From: Occallatibacter riparius
GTDB lineage: Bacteria; Acidobacteriota; Terriglobia; Terriglobales; Acidobacteriaceae
Direction of reading: 5' to 3'
Assembly (NCBI RefSeq): GCF_025264625.1
Contig: NZ_CP093313.1
Location: 3,596,001 to 3,660,000, forward strand
Length of the DNA stretch: 64,000 nt
Shown here one piece after another: positions 18,723 to 29,500 of this stretch. The notes under the pieces are model-generated. The model saw nothing but the letters and a program-made list of their open reading frames with translations, searched no databases and had not been told where the DNA came from. Positions within the stretch are counted from its first letter, which is position 1. Every line of letters begins with the position of its first letter. Position numbers and translations under genes: made by a program.

Positions 18723-19691
18723 ATGTCCATCACCAACAGCGTAGCTACCAACCCCACGCCGCACAGGAAAAATGCGGCGCAGCCCATTCGCAGCGATTCG
18801 CCTTATCAGGGACGCACGGCGCAGAAGGACAACCCTACACAGGCCATCATCCGGCAGGCCGTGGACTTCCTCATCGAGCAGGTGCAAGCAGGTAAGAGCG
18901 ATACCCTGACCGCGTATCTAGCGGCTATGTCGCGGTTCCGCAACTACAGCTTCGGAAACATTCTCGCCATCGCTCGCCAACGGCCCACGGCAACCCGCGT
19001 TGCAGGCTACGGGGCATGGAAAGAACTGGGCCGGTTCGTGAAGAGGGGGGAGAGGGGCATTCAGATACTCGCGCCAATGACTGGATACCGCCGCAGGAAG
19101 GACGGTCCGGAGCGAGAGAGCGACGAGAAGCCGCGCCAGGTCCTTATTGGCTTCCGCGCGGTTCACGTTTTCGATGTTTCGCAGACCGAAGGCGCAGACC
19201 TCCCAGAGTTTGGAATCGCCGTCACTGGTGAAGTGGGCGAGTATCGTGACCGTTTGCGGGATTTCCTCGCCGAAAGGGCTATCGAGCTTGTTTATAGCGA
19301 AAACATCGCGCCAGCGTTTGGTGTTAGCTACGGGGGCAAAATCGCCCTGCTCCCCGGCCAACCGCAAGCGCAGGAGTTTGTGACTCTGGTACATGAGGCG
19401 GCACATGAGCTTTTGCATCGGACGGAGCGGCGCACCTTCACCACGCCCACCGTGCGCGAGACGGAAGCGGAGGCCGTGGCCTTTGTTGTCGGCCAAGGTA
19501 TCGGCTTGGAGATGGGCACCTCATCAAGCGACTACATCCAGATGTATAGCGGCAATGCCACGCTCTTAGCTGAAAGTCTTGAGGTCATCCAGCGTACGTC
19601 CGCTGTGATTCTCAGCGCCTTGCAGCCGCCTGTAAGCAACGAGACGCAGTCAACCGCGCCCGCCACCGATGCACTTGAGGAGGTGGCGTGA
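18723..19691 (+). CDS. ardC: ArdC-like antirestriction protein
   Basis: A 322-residue protein with the ArdC layout: an N-terminal ssDNA-binding domain (YLAAMSRFRNYSFGNILAIA, then ARQRPTATRVAGYGAWKELG) and a C-terminal zinc metalloprotease-like domain with HEAAHELLH and the following acidic region ETEAEAVAFVVGQ. Known ArdC proteins protect incoming single-stranded conjugative DNA against host restriction. Here the gene lies on a conjugative island beside its own restriction system. The stop overlaps the next gene's ATG (TGATG), so the two are co-translated. Confidence 0.88.
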   Translation: MSITNSVATNPTPHRKNAAQPIRSDSPYQGRTAQKDNPTQAIIRQAVDFLIEQVQAGKSDTLTAYLAAMSRFRNYSFGNILAIARQRPTATRVAGYGAWKELGRFVKRGERGIQILAPMTGYRRRKDGPERESDEKPRQVLIGFRAVHVFDVSQTEGADLPEFGIAVTGEVGEYRDRLRDFLAERAIELVYSENIAPAFGVSYGGKIALLPGQPQAQEFVTLVHEAAHELLHRTERRTFTTPTVRETEAEAVAFVVGQGIGLEMGTSSSDYIQMYSGNATLLAESLEVIQRTSAVILSALQPPVSNETQSTAPATDALEEVA

Positions 19692-20110
19692 TGCAGACTT
19701 TGCTTCGCATCCTAGAGCGGGCCGGAGGCTACCGGCGTTCGCTCTACCTCAAGGTCGAGAACGCGCCCTATATGGCGCTTGTGATCGAGGCGGTAGGAGA
19801 GCCAGGGCCGCTCGGGCTGCCCTCAATCTCCGTTGCCCACTACGGCGAACAGAACGGCGACCTGATGCGCGACCCGGAGATGTGCTTCGAGCTAGTCAAC
19901 CCTCTTGGCTGTGGTTTGTCTCTTGACCCGTATTACTGGCGCAACGACTACGTCGGCGTTGAGCAGTGGTCCCGTAATCTCGTGCGCGGGAACTATGTTG
20001 CTCTTGTTGAATTGCACCGCCAGCATCAACGCTTCGCCGCCGAGTGGGACAAGAACCTCAAATTGCAGGGGTTTGCTGACGCCTTCGTGGACAAGTCTAT
20101 TCGCGGCTAG
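19691..20110 (+). CDS. DUF6908-like protein
   Basis: A 139-residue protein translationally coupled to ardC by a TGATG overlap. It is rich in aromatics and reads as a compact globular domain (KVENAPYMALVIEAVG, SVAHYGEQNGDLMRDPEMCF). It resembles the DUF6908 family, which is common next to antirestriction and plasmid-maintenance genes. No catalytic motif is visible. Role unknown. Confidence 0.65.
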   Translation: MQTLLRILERAGGYRRSLYLKVENAPYMALVIEAVGEPGPLGLPSISVAHYGEQNGDLMRDPEMCFELVNPLGCGLSLDPYYWRNDYVGVEQWSRNLVRGNYVALVELHRQHQRFAAEWDKNLKLQGFADAFVDKSIRG

Positions 20111-20196
20111 TCCTCTCCATGTGCGGAGCGGAACAGCCAGCGTGTCTTCGCTCCGCGTGTCCTCATCCTTAAACCGCTCGAAAGGAGCTTATCACC

Positions 20197-21786
20197 ATGA
20201 CCACTACGGCAATCAACACTCCCGAATACCGCGATGTGCCTCTCGCGTTGCTCGTTCCATCTACCACCAACCCCCGCCGCCGTTTCGACGAGGCGTTTCT
20301 AAGGGAACTGGCCGCCAGTATTCAAGCAAACGGCGTTCTGACCCCGTTGCTGGTTCGGCCCAAGGACGAACATCTCGAAATCGTCTTTGGCGAACAGCGT
20401 TACCGTGCCGCGCAGATAGCCGAAGCCGCAACCATTCCGGTTCGCATCCGCGAGATGAGTGATGCACAGGTGTTGGAGGCGCAACTTGTCGAAAACCTCC
20501 AGCGCCGCGACGTTCACCCGATGGAAGAGGCGCAGGGCTTTAAGGCCCTTCTCGACTTGGAGGAACCGAAGTACAGCATCGAGCTCATCGCCTCTCGCAC
20601 GGGCAAGTCGGCGGTGTTCGTGGCAACCCGCCTCAAGTTGGTTGACCTCATCCCGGCTGTGGTCGATGCGTTTTATCGGGACGAGATCGGCGTGGGACAC
20701 GCGCTGCTTTTGGCACGGCTCCAGTCCGGCCAACAGGAACAGGCCCTTGCTGCTTGCTTCCGCGAGGATTGGACGGCTGGCGGCAAGGCCAAGCGCATTC
20801 TGCTCCCGGTCCGCCACCTGCAAGGCTGGATTGAACAGAATGTCTTGCTTCTCCTCAAAGACGCGCCGTTCAACAAACGTGACGCGCAGCTTGTCCCGGC
20901 GGCGGGCAGTTGCCTCGAATGCGCCAAGAGTACCGGACATAGCAAGCTGCTGTTTTCGGACTTCGGCAAGCAGGATGCTTGCAGTGACCCTGCCTGCTAT
21001 CAGGCCAAAGTTAGCGCACACGTCGCAAAGACCATCGCCGCAAAGCCGGAATTAGTACAGATCAGCACTGCCTATGGCGGTCAGAAGGAAGGCAGTCCAG
21101 TACTGCCACGCAACAAGTACACCGAGCTTCACAAGCCGACCAGCAAGGAGGATGCCAAGCGTTCTGAGTTCAAGGTGTGCAAGCACACCGCCGAGGCCAT
21201 CATCACGGAAGGCAGCGGCGTCGGCACTTTACAGAAGGTCTGTGCCAATCCTTCCTGCCCAGTGCATCGTCCGAAGCAGCAGCGCAGCCGCGAGGATGAG
21301 AAATGGAAGGCCGAGCAGGAGAAGCAGCGCAAAGAGCAAGCCATCGCGAATGCGACGGGGCTCCGCGTTCTCGCGGCTGTGAGTGCTGCTGTCCCTGTCC
21401 GTCTGATGAAGCGTGACCTGCTTTTCGTTCTTGAGAAGATGGTCATTCTGATGGATGAGCGCCACGTCGAGTCCCTTGCCCGGCAGCACGGCCTCCGGCA
21501 GAAGCGTGATGAGGGAGGCATTGCAAAAGCGTTCAGTGCCTTCCTTCGCCGTGCCGACGAAGGAACACTCTCGCGGATGTTAGTGGAGGGGGCAATCCTG
21601 CTTGCCGCGACGAAAACGAATCCGGCAGTCGTTCTGCGCGATGCCGCCGCCGCTTACAAGGTGGACACCGATGCCATCGCAGCCAAGGTCAAGCAGGAGT
21701 TTGCCGCGAAGATGAAGGCGCAGGCTGCGCGAAAAGACATACAGAAGCCGCCCGCCAAGGTCGCCAAGAATGCCGCAGCGGCTTAA
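20197..21786 (+). CDS. ParB/Spo0J-family protein without ParA partner
   Basis: A 529-residue protein. The N-terminal ParB nuclease/CTPase-like domain is at about residues 8-105, with LVPSTTNPRRRFDE, GVLTPLLVRP and FGEQRYRAAQIAEA, where the GEQRYRA stretch is the ParB signature. A helix-turn-helix KorB/ParB-type segment follows (SIELIASRTGKSAVFVATRL). The middle contains cysteine pairs (CLECAKSTGH, CSDPACY, CANPSCPVH) that could bind zinc. The C-terminus is Lys/Ala-rich. The start ATG follows AAAGGAG. No ParA gene is adjacent, so it may act as a stabilisation or regulatory factor of the element rather than in canonical partition. It ends with a clear terminator. Confidence 0.85.
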   Translation: MTTTAINTPEYRDVPLALLVPSTTNPRRRFDEAFLRELAASIQANGVLTPLLVRPKDEHLEIVFGEQRYRAAQIAEAATIPVRIREMSDAQVLEAQLVENLQRRDVHPMEEAQGFKALLDLEEPKYSIELIASRTGKSAVFVATRLKLVDLIPAVVDAFYRDEIGVGHALLLARLQSGQQEQALAACFREDWTAGGKAKRILLPVRHLQGWIEQNVLLLLKDAPFNKRDAQLVPAAGSCLECAKSTGHSKLLFSDFGKQDACSDPACYQAKVSAHVAKTIAAKPELVQISTAYGGQKEGSPVLPRNKYTELHKPTSKEDAKRSEFKVCKHTAEAIITEGSGVGTLQKVCANPSCPVHRPKQQRSREDEKWKAEQEKQRKEQAIANATGLRVLAAVSAAVPVRLMKRDLLFVLEKMVILMDERHVESLARQHGLRQKRDEGGIAKAFSAFLRRADEGTLSRMLVEGAILLAATKTNPAVVLRDAAAAYKVDTDAIAAKVKQEFAAKMKAQAARKDIQKPPAKVAKNAAAA

Positions 21787-21808
21787 CGGGAACCAATTAA
21801 AGCAACTC

Positions 21809-21841
21809 GCGGAGCCTGATTTCCCAGACTCCGCTTTTTTT
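21809..21841 (+). terminator. Intrinsic terminator after the ParB-like gene
   Basis: The stem GCGGAG / CTCCGC is followed directly by a run of seven T residues, 22 bases after the stop codon. It isolates the ardC-parB unit from the restriction-modification operon. Confidence 0.85.
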
Positions 21842-22145
21842 CTATTCGTTGCCCGTCTTCCCGCCCCCATTTGCGCTCCGCAATAGCCGGAGGCCATATT
21901 TATCCCACCCGACGGGCAGGCGCTGTCCCATGCCACAGCTCAATCTGACGCGAAACCAATTGCAGATCCGACGATACGGTTGCTTCCTAGCCACCTTTAC
22001 ACGAGAAAGCTGGATGAGCGACACTTTGACCTGTAATTCATTTGAAATCTTGGCCCGAAGGCTGTGCGCTAGCCACATGAAACCCCACGGATGACGACGT
22101 AAGAGCCAAAGGGACTCAGCTCGGGTCGCGCCTTGAGGAAGAATC
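21842..22145 (+). other. Intergenic region before the type I RM operon
   Basis: About 300 bases with no convincing gene on either strand. It presumably contains the promoter of the hsd operon. A purine-rich GAGGAAGA at 22134-22142 is a good ribosome binding site for the TTG start of hsdM. Confidence 0.5.
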
Positions 22146-24143
22146 TTGTCGAACTTCAGTGAGCGAGTCTCATTTATCTGGTCGGTTGCCGACCTGCTTC
22201 GTGGTCCGTACAAACCAGCACAATATGGCAAGGTGATCCTGCCTCTGACGGTCCTGCGCAGGCTTGATTGCGTTTTGGAGCCTACCAAACAGAAGGTTTT
22301 GGACAAGGCAGCATCCCTCAAGGCGAGCGGCATTAAGGACATTGAGCCGATCCTGAATAAAGCCGCTGGACAGAAGTTCCACAACACCAGCAAGTGGGAC
22401 TTCCAGAGGCTCAAGGGCGACCCGGATAAGATTTCGACCAATCTGGCTCACTACATCAAGACCTTTTCCTCGAAGGCGCGCCAGATCTTCGAGTTTTTTG
22501 AATTTGAGAAGGAAATTGCCAAGCTGGCAGAGGCCAACCGGCTTTACCTCGTCGTTTCCAAGTTCGCTGAGATTGATCTTCACCCGTCCGTCGTTCCGAA
22601 CTATGAGATGGGTTTGATCTTCGAGGATCTGATCCGGCGCTTCAATGAAGCGTCGAACGAAACTGCTGGCGATCACTTCACTCCGCGTGAAGTGATCCGT
22701 CTGATGGTCAACCTGCTCTTCACCCCAGATTCCCAGGTCTTGCGGACTCCCGGCACCATTCGGACCCTGTATGACCCGGCCTGCGGAACCGGGGGCATGC
22801 TCAGCGTGGCTGAAGAGTTCCTTCGCGAGTTAAATCCGGACGCAAAGCTCGAAGTTTTCGGCCAGGACTACAACAACGAAGCCTTCGCCATCTGCTGCTC
22901 CGACATGATGATCAAGGGGCAACATTCGGACAACATCAAGTTTGGTGACAGTTTTACCCAGGACGGTCTCGCGGGGAAGAAGTTCGACTACCTGCTTGCC
23001 AATCCTCCCTTCGGCGTCGAGTGGAAGCCGCAGGCCGACAAGATCATCGCCGAGCATGAGGAGAAGGGATTCGATGGCCGGTTCGGTCCCGGCCTTCCGC
23101 GCATCAATGACGGTTCGCTCCTCTTCATCATGCACATGATCGCGAAGATGAAGGCGGAAGGGTCGCGCCTGGCCATCGTCTTCAACGGCTCGCCCCTATT
23201 CACCGGCGACGCCGGATCGGGTGAGAGCGAAATTCGCAAATGGATCATTGAGTCCGACTGGCTGGAGGCAATCGTCGCTCTGCCCACGGAAATGTTCTAC
23301 AACACCGGCATCGCCACCTATATATGGATACTCACCAACCGCAAACGCCGTGAGCGCCGCGGCAAGGTCCAGCTCATCAACGCAACCGATCTTTATGTGA
23401 AGATGCGCAAGAACCTTGGCAACAAGCGCAACGAACTCTCTAACGAGAACATCGCAGAGATTGTCGATTTGTATGGCGACCTCACGAAAAATGGCCGCTC
23501 AAAGCTCTTCGACAATCGAGACTTTGGCTTTCACCAGATTACGGTTGAGCGTCCTCTCAAGCTGGCGTTCCAAGTTACGCCGGAGCGCATCGAGGCGCTC
23601 AAGGAAGAGAGCGCCTTCCAGAAACTGGCAACCTCCAAGAAAAGAGGTCGCGAAGGAAAGAGCGAGATCGATGCGGGGCAAGCCCTCCAGCTTGGAATCG
23701 AGCAGATGTTGAAAACGATGGACGCTTCCATCGTGGACAAAAACCGTTCCGGGTTCGAAGTGCGTCTGGTTTCTGCAATCGACCAAGCCGGAATCAAGAT
23801 TCCCGTGCCGGTCCGTAAAGCCATCTTCAGTGTCATGTCCGAGCGCGATGAATCGGCCGAGATTTGCCGCGATGCGGACGGCAACCCGGAACCCGACGCC
23901 GAAATGCGTGACTACGAGAACGTACCGTTGAAAGAGGACATCCACGACTTCTTCAAGCGCGAGGTTCTGCCGCACGTGCCCGACGCTTGGATCGACGAGT
24001 CGAAGACCCGCATCGGCTACGAGATTCCTTTTAACCGCCATTTCTATGTCTTCAAACCGCCGCGTCCGCTCGACGAGATCGATGCCGAGCTGAAGACCGT
24101 CGCCGGCCGCATCATGACTATGCTGGAGGGGCTGGCCGAATGA
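22146..24143 (+). CDS. hsdM: Type I restriction-modification DNA methyltransferase (HsdM)
   Basis: The modification subunit, an N6-adenine methyltransferase of 665 residues. The N-terminal helical domain (SVADLLRGPYKPAQYGKVIL) is typical. Motif I DPACGTGGM is at about residues 210-218 and the catalytic motif IV NPPF at about residues 285-288. The start is TTG at 22146 behind a strong ribosome binding site. No ATG in this frame lies before the conserved N-terminal helix. The C-terminus continues to the canonical PLDEIDAELK-type end. Its stop overlaps the DUF1016 nuclease gene by 4 bases (ATGA). Confidence 0.93.
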   Translation: MSNFSERVSFIWSVADLLRGPYKPAQYGKVILPLTVLRRLDCVLEPTKQKVLDKAASLKASGIKDIEPILNKAAGQKFHNTSKWDFQRLKGDPDKISTNLAHYIKTFSSKARQIFEFFEFEKEIAKLAEANRLYLVVSKFAEIDLHPSVVPNYEMGLIFEDLIRRFNEASNETAGDHFTPREVIRLMVNLLFTPDSQVLRTPGTIRTLYDPACGTGGMLSVAEEFLRELNPDAKLEVFGQDYNNEAFAICCSDMMIKGQHSDNIKFGDSFTQDGLAGKKFDYLLANPPFGVEWKPQADKIIAEHEEKGFDGRFGPGLPRINDGSLLFIMHMIAKMKAEGSRLAIVFNGSPLFTGDAGSGESEIRKWIIESDWLEAIVALPTEMFYNTGIATYIWILTNRKRRERRGKVQLINATDLYVKMRKNLGNKRNELSNENIAEIVDLYGDLTKNGRSKLFDNRDFGFHQITVERPLKLAFQVTPERIEALKEESAFQKLATSKKRGREGKSEIDAGQALQLGIEQMLKTMDASIVDKNRSGFEVRLVSAIDQAGIKIPVPVRKAIFSVMSERDESAEICRDADGNPEPDAEMRDYENVPLKEDIHDFFKREVLPHVPDAWIDESKTRIGYEIPFNRHFYVFKPPRPLDEIDAELKTVAGRIMTMLEGLAE

Positions 24144-25168
24144 GCGAAATCCTCGATCCACGCAACGGCGCGCCCGAAGAGCAGGGCTTCGCCGAGATTG
24201 TCCGGCTGATCGATGCTGGCCAGAGCCGTGCGCTCCAGGCGGTCAATACGGCGCTGATCGACCTTTACTGGCAGATAGGTGAATCCATCAGCCGACGGCT
24301 AGCGACAGCCGAATGGGGCGAAGGCACCGTAGACCGGCTGGCCGCGTTCATTGCCCTGCAGATCCCAGGCGTGCGCGGCTTTTCTCGGCGCAATTTGTTT
24401 AGAATGAGACAGTTCTATGAGGCTTATCGAGACAACCAAATTGTGTCACCACTGGTGACACAACTGCCGTGGTCTCATCACCTCATCATTCTGGGCCAAA
24501 GCAAGCGGCCGGAAGAGCGTGAGTTCTACCTCCGCATGGCAGTTCGGGAGCATTGGTCCAAGCGCCAACTCGAACGCCAGTTCAAAGCTGCGCTCTTCGA
24601 GCAAGCGGTTCTCAATCCGCCAAAAGTGTCGCCAGCGGTGGCACAAATTCATCCAGAGGCGCTCACCATCTTCCGGGATAGCTACACCCTTGAGTTTCTC
24701 GGCCTACCGCCCGAGCACTCCGAGGCCGATTTGCACCGCGGCCTGATTGCTCGTATGAAGGATTTTCTGCTCGAACTCGGCCACGATTTCTGTTTCGCCG
24801 GTTCGGAGTACCCACTCCAGGTCGGCGGTCAGGATTTCGCCCTCGATTTGCTCTTTTATCACCGGGGATTGAATGCGTTGGTCGCCATTGAACTCAAGGT
24901 GGGCCGCTTCGAGCCTGAGTATCTCGGCAAGCTCAATTTCTATCTGGAGGCGCTGGACCGCGACGTGCGTAAGCCGCACGAGCGGCCCTCCATCGGCGTG
25001 CTTCTTTGCGCAAGCAAGGACGATGAGGTGGTCGAATATGCCCTCAGCCGGAGCCTAAGCCCGGCGCTGGTTGCCGAGTATCAGACTATGTTGCCCGACA
25101 AACAGCTTCTCCAGGCGAAGCTCCACGAGTTCTATCGGCTCAATGCCTCGGAAGGAGACGAGGCATGA
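24140..25168 (+). CDS. DUF1016/YhcG-type PD-(D/E)XK nuclease inside the type I RM operon
   Basis: A 342-residue protein with the YhcG/DUF1016 layout. An N-terminal helical domain (residues about 20-170; LIDLYWQIGESISRRL, then GFSRRNLFRMRQFYEAY) is followed by a C-terminal nuclease domain. There QDFALDLLFYHRGLNALVAI carries the catalytic Asp and the adjoining ELKVG carries Glu and Lys. It is embedded between hsdM and hsdS with overlapping start and stop codons on both sides, so it is made with the RM enzyme. Such insertions are recurrent in type I loci, but the function of the nuclease there is not established. Confidence 0.88.
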   Translation: MSEILDPRNGAPEEQGFAEIVRLIDAGQSRALQAVNTALIDLYWQIGESISRRLATAEWGEGTVDRLAAFIALQIPGVRGFSRRNLFRMRQFYEAYRDNQIVSPLVTQLPWSHHLIILGQSKRPEEREFYLRMAVREHWSKRQLERQFKAALFEQAVLNPPKVSPAVAQIHPEALTIFRDSYTLEFLGLPPEHSEADLHRGLIARMKDFLLELGHDFCFAGSEYPLQVGGQDFALDLLFYHRGLNALVAIELKVGRFEPEYLGKLNFYLEALDRDVRKPHERPSIGVLLCASKDDEVVEYALSRSLSPALVAEYQTMLPDKQLLQAKLHEFYRLNASEGDEA

Positions 25169-26502
25169 AGCTGCCGCGCTACACGAAATACAAAGACAGC
25201 GGGGTGAAGTGGCTGGGGCAAGTGCCGGAGCACTGGGAACTGCATCGCGTCAAGTCTCTCTTCGAAATCAAGAAGAGAATTGCTGGTAAAGAGGGATATG
25301 ACGTCCTATCTATTACTCAGCGCGGTCTTCAAATACGTGATGTTGAAAGCAATGATGGTCAGCTCGCTGCGGACTATTCTAAGTACCAGTTCGTGAAGCC
25401 CGGAGATTTTGCCATGAACCACATGGACCTTCTCACGGGCTATATCGACATATCGGGGACGTTTGGAGTGACAAGTCCTGATTACCGAGTTTTCTCAACG
25501 CGTCCAACAGCGACCATTCATGACCGCTATTTCCTTTACTTGTTCCAGAATGCTTACAGGGAAAAGATCTTTTACGCCTTCGGTCAGGGAGCTTCTCATT
25601 TAGGACGCTGGCGATTGCCAGCCGATCAATTCAACAATCTCGCTTTGCCAGTGCCGCCCAAAGAAGAGCAGATCGCAATTTGTTCCATACTCGACTATGA
25701 AACCGAGAAAATTAACGTTCTGGTCGAAGAACAGCAGCGCATGATCGAGTTGCTGACAGAGAAGCGGCAGGCCATCATTGCCCACGCCGTCACCAAGGGC
25801 CACAACTCTTCTATGCCGATGAAAGCTTCTGGCATCAAGTGGCTGGGGTCCATACCCGCAAATTGGGAACTCTCGCGACTGAAGAACTGTTGTTATGGAA
25901 TTGTTGATTGCAAAAATCGAACACCGGAGGAGAAGGTCGACGGCGGCTTTTTCGTAGTTCGAACAACCTGTGTTAGGAACGGAACTTTTTGTTCTGACGG
26001 TGGGTATTTCACTGATGAGAAAAGCTATGTGGAGTGGACAAAGAAAGGAACACCCAGAGAAGGTGATGTCCTTTTCACCCGTGAAGCACCCGCCGGTGAA
26101 GCATGCCTAGTCCCTAAAGACTTGGTGTTCTGTCTCGGACAAAGGATGATGTACCTGCGACCTGACACAGACAAGATACTTAGCGAGTACCTACTCTACA
26201 GCATATACGGCCCATTGATTCGAGGCAGAATCGACGCGAAATCGAAAGGCAGCACCGTCAACCATTTGCGCGTAGGCGAGGTTGGAGAACTCCCGATCCT
26301 TGTTCCCTCAATTCCAGAGCAACGTGAGATAGTTCGCGAACTAACTGCCCAACTGAGCACGTTATCTTCGTTGATGGCACATGCGGCTCACGCCATCGCA
26401 CTACTTCAAGAACGTCGTTCTGCCCTCATCTCCGCAGCTGTGACCGGACAGATAGATGTGCGCAACTACCGTCCCGAGGAGGCTCATGCCGTATGCCAGT
26501 AG
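25165..26502 (+). CDS. hsdS: Type I restriction-modification specificity subunit (HsdS)
   Basis: A 445-residue DNA sequence-recognition subunit with two target recognition domains. Each starts with the family phrase GxKWLGxxPxxWEL (residues about 12-27 and about 220-237). The conserved spacer helices follow each domain (PPKEEQIAICSILDYETEKI and PEQREIVRELTAQLSTLSSL). The two half-sites of the bipartite target cannot be predicted by eye. The gene overlaps its upstream and downstream neighbours. The TRD sequences have a lower-GC feel than the flanks, as is common for exchanged specificity domains, but I did not compute this. Confidence 0.93.
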   Translation: MKLPRYTKYKDSGVKWLGQVPEHWELHRVKSLFEIKKRIAGKEGYDVLSITQRGLQIRDVESNDGQLAADYSKYQFVKPGDFAMNHMDLLTGYIDISGTFGVTSPDYRVFSTRPTATIHDRYFLYLFQNAYREKIFYAFGQGASHLGRWRLPADQFNNLALPVPPKEEQIAICSILDYETEKINVLVEEQQRMIELLTEKRQAIIAHAVTKGHNSSMPMKASGIKWLGSIPANWELSRLKNCCYGIVDCKNRTPEEKVDGGFFVVRTTCVRNGTFCSDGGYFTDEKSYVEWTKKGTPREGDVLFTREAPAGEACLVPKDLVFCLGQRMMYLRPDTDKILSEYLLYSIYGPLIRGRIDAKSKGSTVNHLRVGEVGELPILVPSIPEQREIVRELTAQLSTLSSLMAHAAHAIALLQERRSALISAAVTGQIDVRNYRPEEAHAVCQ

Positions 26503-29500
26503 ATCACAAAGAGAAGGCCTTCGAGTCGGCAATTGAGCATCATCTGGTCACATGCGCTGGTTACGTCAAAGCCGAGCAGGGCTGGTTTCATCAGGAGCGT
26601 GCTCTCGACCCGACGCAGTTCCTTCCTTTCATTCAGGAATCCCAACCAAAGATATGGGAGCGGTTGCGCAAGCTGCTGGCCGAGCGCACCGAAGAAACGC
26701 TGCTCGACGATCTAGCCAAGGCGATGGACACGCGCGGCTCGCTCGATGTGCTACGCCATGGCTTCAAGTGCTACGGCGAGCCGGTCAAGGTCGCATACTT
26801 TAAGCCAGCCACGCGCATGAATCCCGACGATCTGGCCCTATATCAGAAGAACCGCCTCACCGTAGTCCGTCAACTTCTCTTCAAACCGACAAGCTCGCAG
26901 GCGCTGGATTTGACCCTCTGCCTCAACGGCATCCCTGTGGTCACCGCAGAGTTGAAGAATCCGATGACCGGCCAGGACGTGCAGAGCGCGATGTACCAGT
27001 ACAGGAATGACCGCGACCCGAACGACCTGATCTTCCAATTCAAGAAACGCGCGCTGGTCCACTTCGCCGTCGATCCCGACCTGGTCTATATGACGACGAG
27101 ATTGGCAGGGAAAAGCACCTACTTTCTTCCTTTCAACCAAGGCGACGGTCTAGGCGCGGGCAATCCGCCGGCCGCCGCGGGCAAATATAAGACTTCGTAC
27201 CTCTGGGAGGAGGTCTGGCAGCGGGACAGCTTGCTCGACATCCTTGGCCGCTTCATGCACCTGGAGGTGACGGAAGCGGAAGTCGGCGGCAAGAAGATCA
27301 AGAAAGAGACAATGATCTTCCCGCGCTATCACCAGCTCGACGCCGTACGCAAGCTGGAGAGCACAGCGCGCCAGGAGGGTGCCGGCGCAAACTACCTGAT
27401 CATGCACTCCGCCGGTAGCGGCAAGAGCAATAGCATTGCGTGGCTGGCGCATCGGCTCTCAAATCTGCACGGCGAGAACGATGAGCGTGTCTTCGATTCG
27501 GTGATTGTGGTTACGGATCGCCGCGTCCTTGACCAGCAGCTGCAGAACACAATCTATCAGTTCGAGCACCAGAGCGGCGTTGTGCAGAAGATCGACGAGG
27601 ACTCGACGCAGTTGGCGGAAGCGCTCAAGTCCGGCGTGCCCATCATCATCACCACACTTCAGAAGTTCCCCTTCATCACAGACAAGGTCGTAGACCTGCC
27701 CAATCGTATGTATGCGGTCATCGTGGATGAAGCGCACAGCTCGCAGACCGGCGAAGCAGCAGCAGAACTGAAGGGCGCGCTGGCGGGCAATGCCCTCAAG
27801 GAGAAAGCAAAGCAGGAGGCAGAAGAAAGAGGGCTCGCCGATTACGAAGAAGAGATCGTCAAAGCGATGGTGAAGCGCGGTCGTCAGCCGAATCTGAGCT
27901 TCTTCGCCTTTACCGCCACACCGAAGTACAAAACGCTGGAGACCTTTGGTCGCAAGGACGGGAGCGGCAAGCCGCAACCGTTTCATGTCTACTCCATGCG
28001 ACAAGCCATCGAGGAAAAGTTCATTCTTGATGTTCTGCGCTACTACACGACGTACAAGACATACTTCCGGCTGATCAAATCCATCGAGGACGATCCAAAG
28101 CTGGACAAGAAGAAAGCTGCCCGTGCGCTCGCGCGCTTCGTCAGCTTTCACCCATACAATCTGGCGCAGAAGACGGAAGTGATGATTGAGCATTTCCGTA
28201 CGTTCACAAAGGCAAAGATTGGTGGGCGCGCAAAGGCGATGGTTGTGACCGGTTCTCGGGAGCACGCTGTCCGCTACAAGCAGGAATTCGACAAATACCT
28301 CGCAGAGAAGGGCTATCACGACATCAAGGCGCTGGTCGCATTTTCAGGAACGGTGGAACTCGACACGGGCGACGAGTACACCGAAGTGGCGATGAACAAC
28401 GGAATTCGCGAAAGCCAGTTGCCCAAGGAGTTCGCGAAGGATTCATACCAGGTCTTAATTGTTGCTGAGAAATACCAAACCGGTTTCGATCAGCCGTTGC
28501 TGCACACGATGTACGTAGACAAGCGTCTGGACGGCGTGCAGGCCGTACAGACTTTATCCCGCCTGAATCGCACGCACGCCGGCAAGGAAGACACGTTCAT
28601 CCTCGATTTCGTCAACGAGGCGGAGGACATCAGAGAAGCGTTCAAGCCTTACTATGAGATCCCGGCGATCGATCAACAGGTCGATGTGCAGCAACTCTAC
28701 GGGCTCCAGAAGAGCCTAGCCGATGAGCAGATTTACTGGGCGAACGAAGTTGAGGAGTTCGCAAAGGTCTTCTTCAGACCAAAGCAATTTCACTCGCAGA
28801 CAGATCACGCAGCGATGCATCGCATCCTGAACGGTCCTGTAGAGCGGTTTGAAGCTCTGACCGAAGAGAAGCAGGAACAGTTCCGCAGCAACTTGGTCGC
28901 GTTCCGGAACCTGTACTCGTTCATGTCACAGATCATTCCGTTCCAAGACGCCGATCTTGAGAAACTCTACGCCTTCGTTCGGCTGCTTGTGCCACGCTTG
29001 CCGAAGCGTGGCATTGGCCCGGCCGTGGTGCTTGAGGATGAGGTGGCCCTTCGCTTTTATCGTTTGCAGCAGACGAGTGAAGGTTCAATCGCTCTAGCGG
29101 CTGGCGAGCGGGGAACTGTCCCCGCGCCTACAGCAGTCGGTACGGGCAAAGATCGTCATGAACAGGTCGAGCTTTCTCGATTGATCGATGTCGTTAACGA
29201 GCGATTCGGAACTGACTTCAAGCCAGCTGATCAATTGTTCTTCGAGCAGATCAGAGAGGAAGCGATATCCGACACCGCAATCCAGCAGGCCGCTATGGTC
29301 AATTCTCTGGAGAACTTCGGATACGTATTCGACAAGGCGCTCGAAGACAAGTTCATTGATCGCATGGACCAGAACCAGGAGATCTTCGCTCGCTACATGA
29401 ACGACAAAGACTTTCAGCGTGTGGTGGCTGATTGGATGCGGAGACAGGTTTATGACGAAGTGCGTGCTCAGACATCAGAGGGTGTACCCGCGCGGGAACT

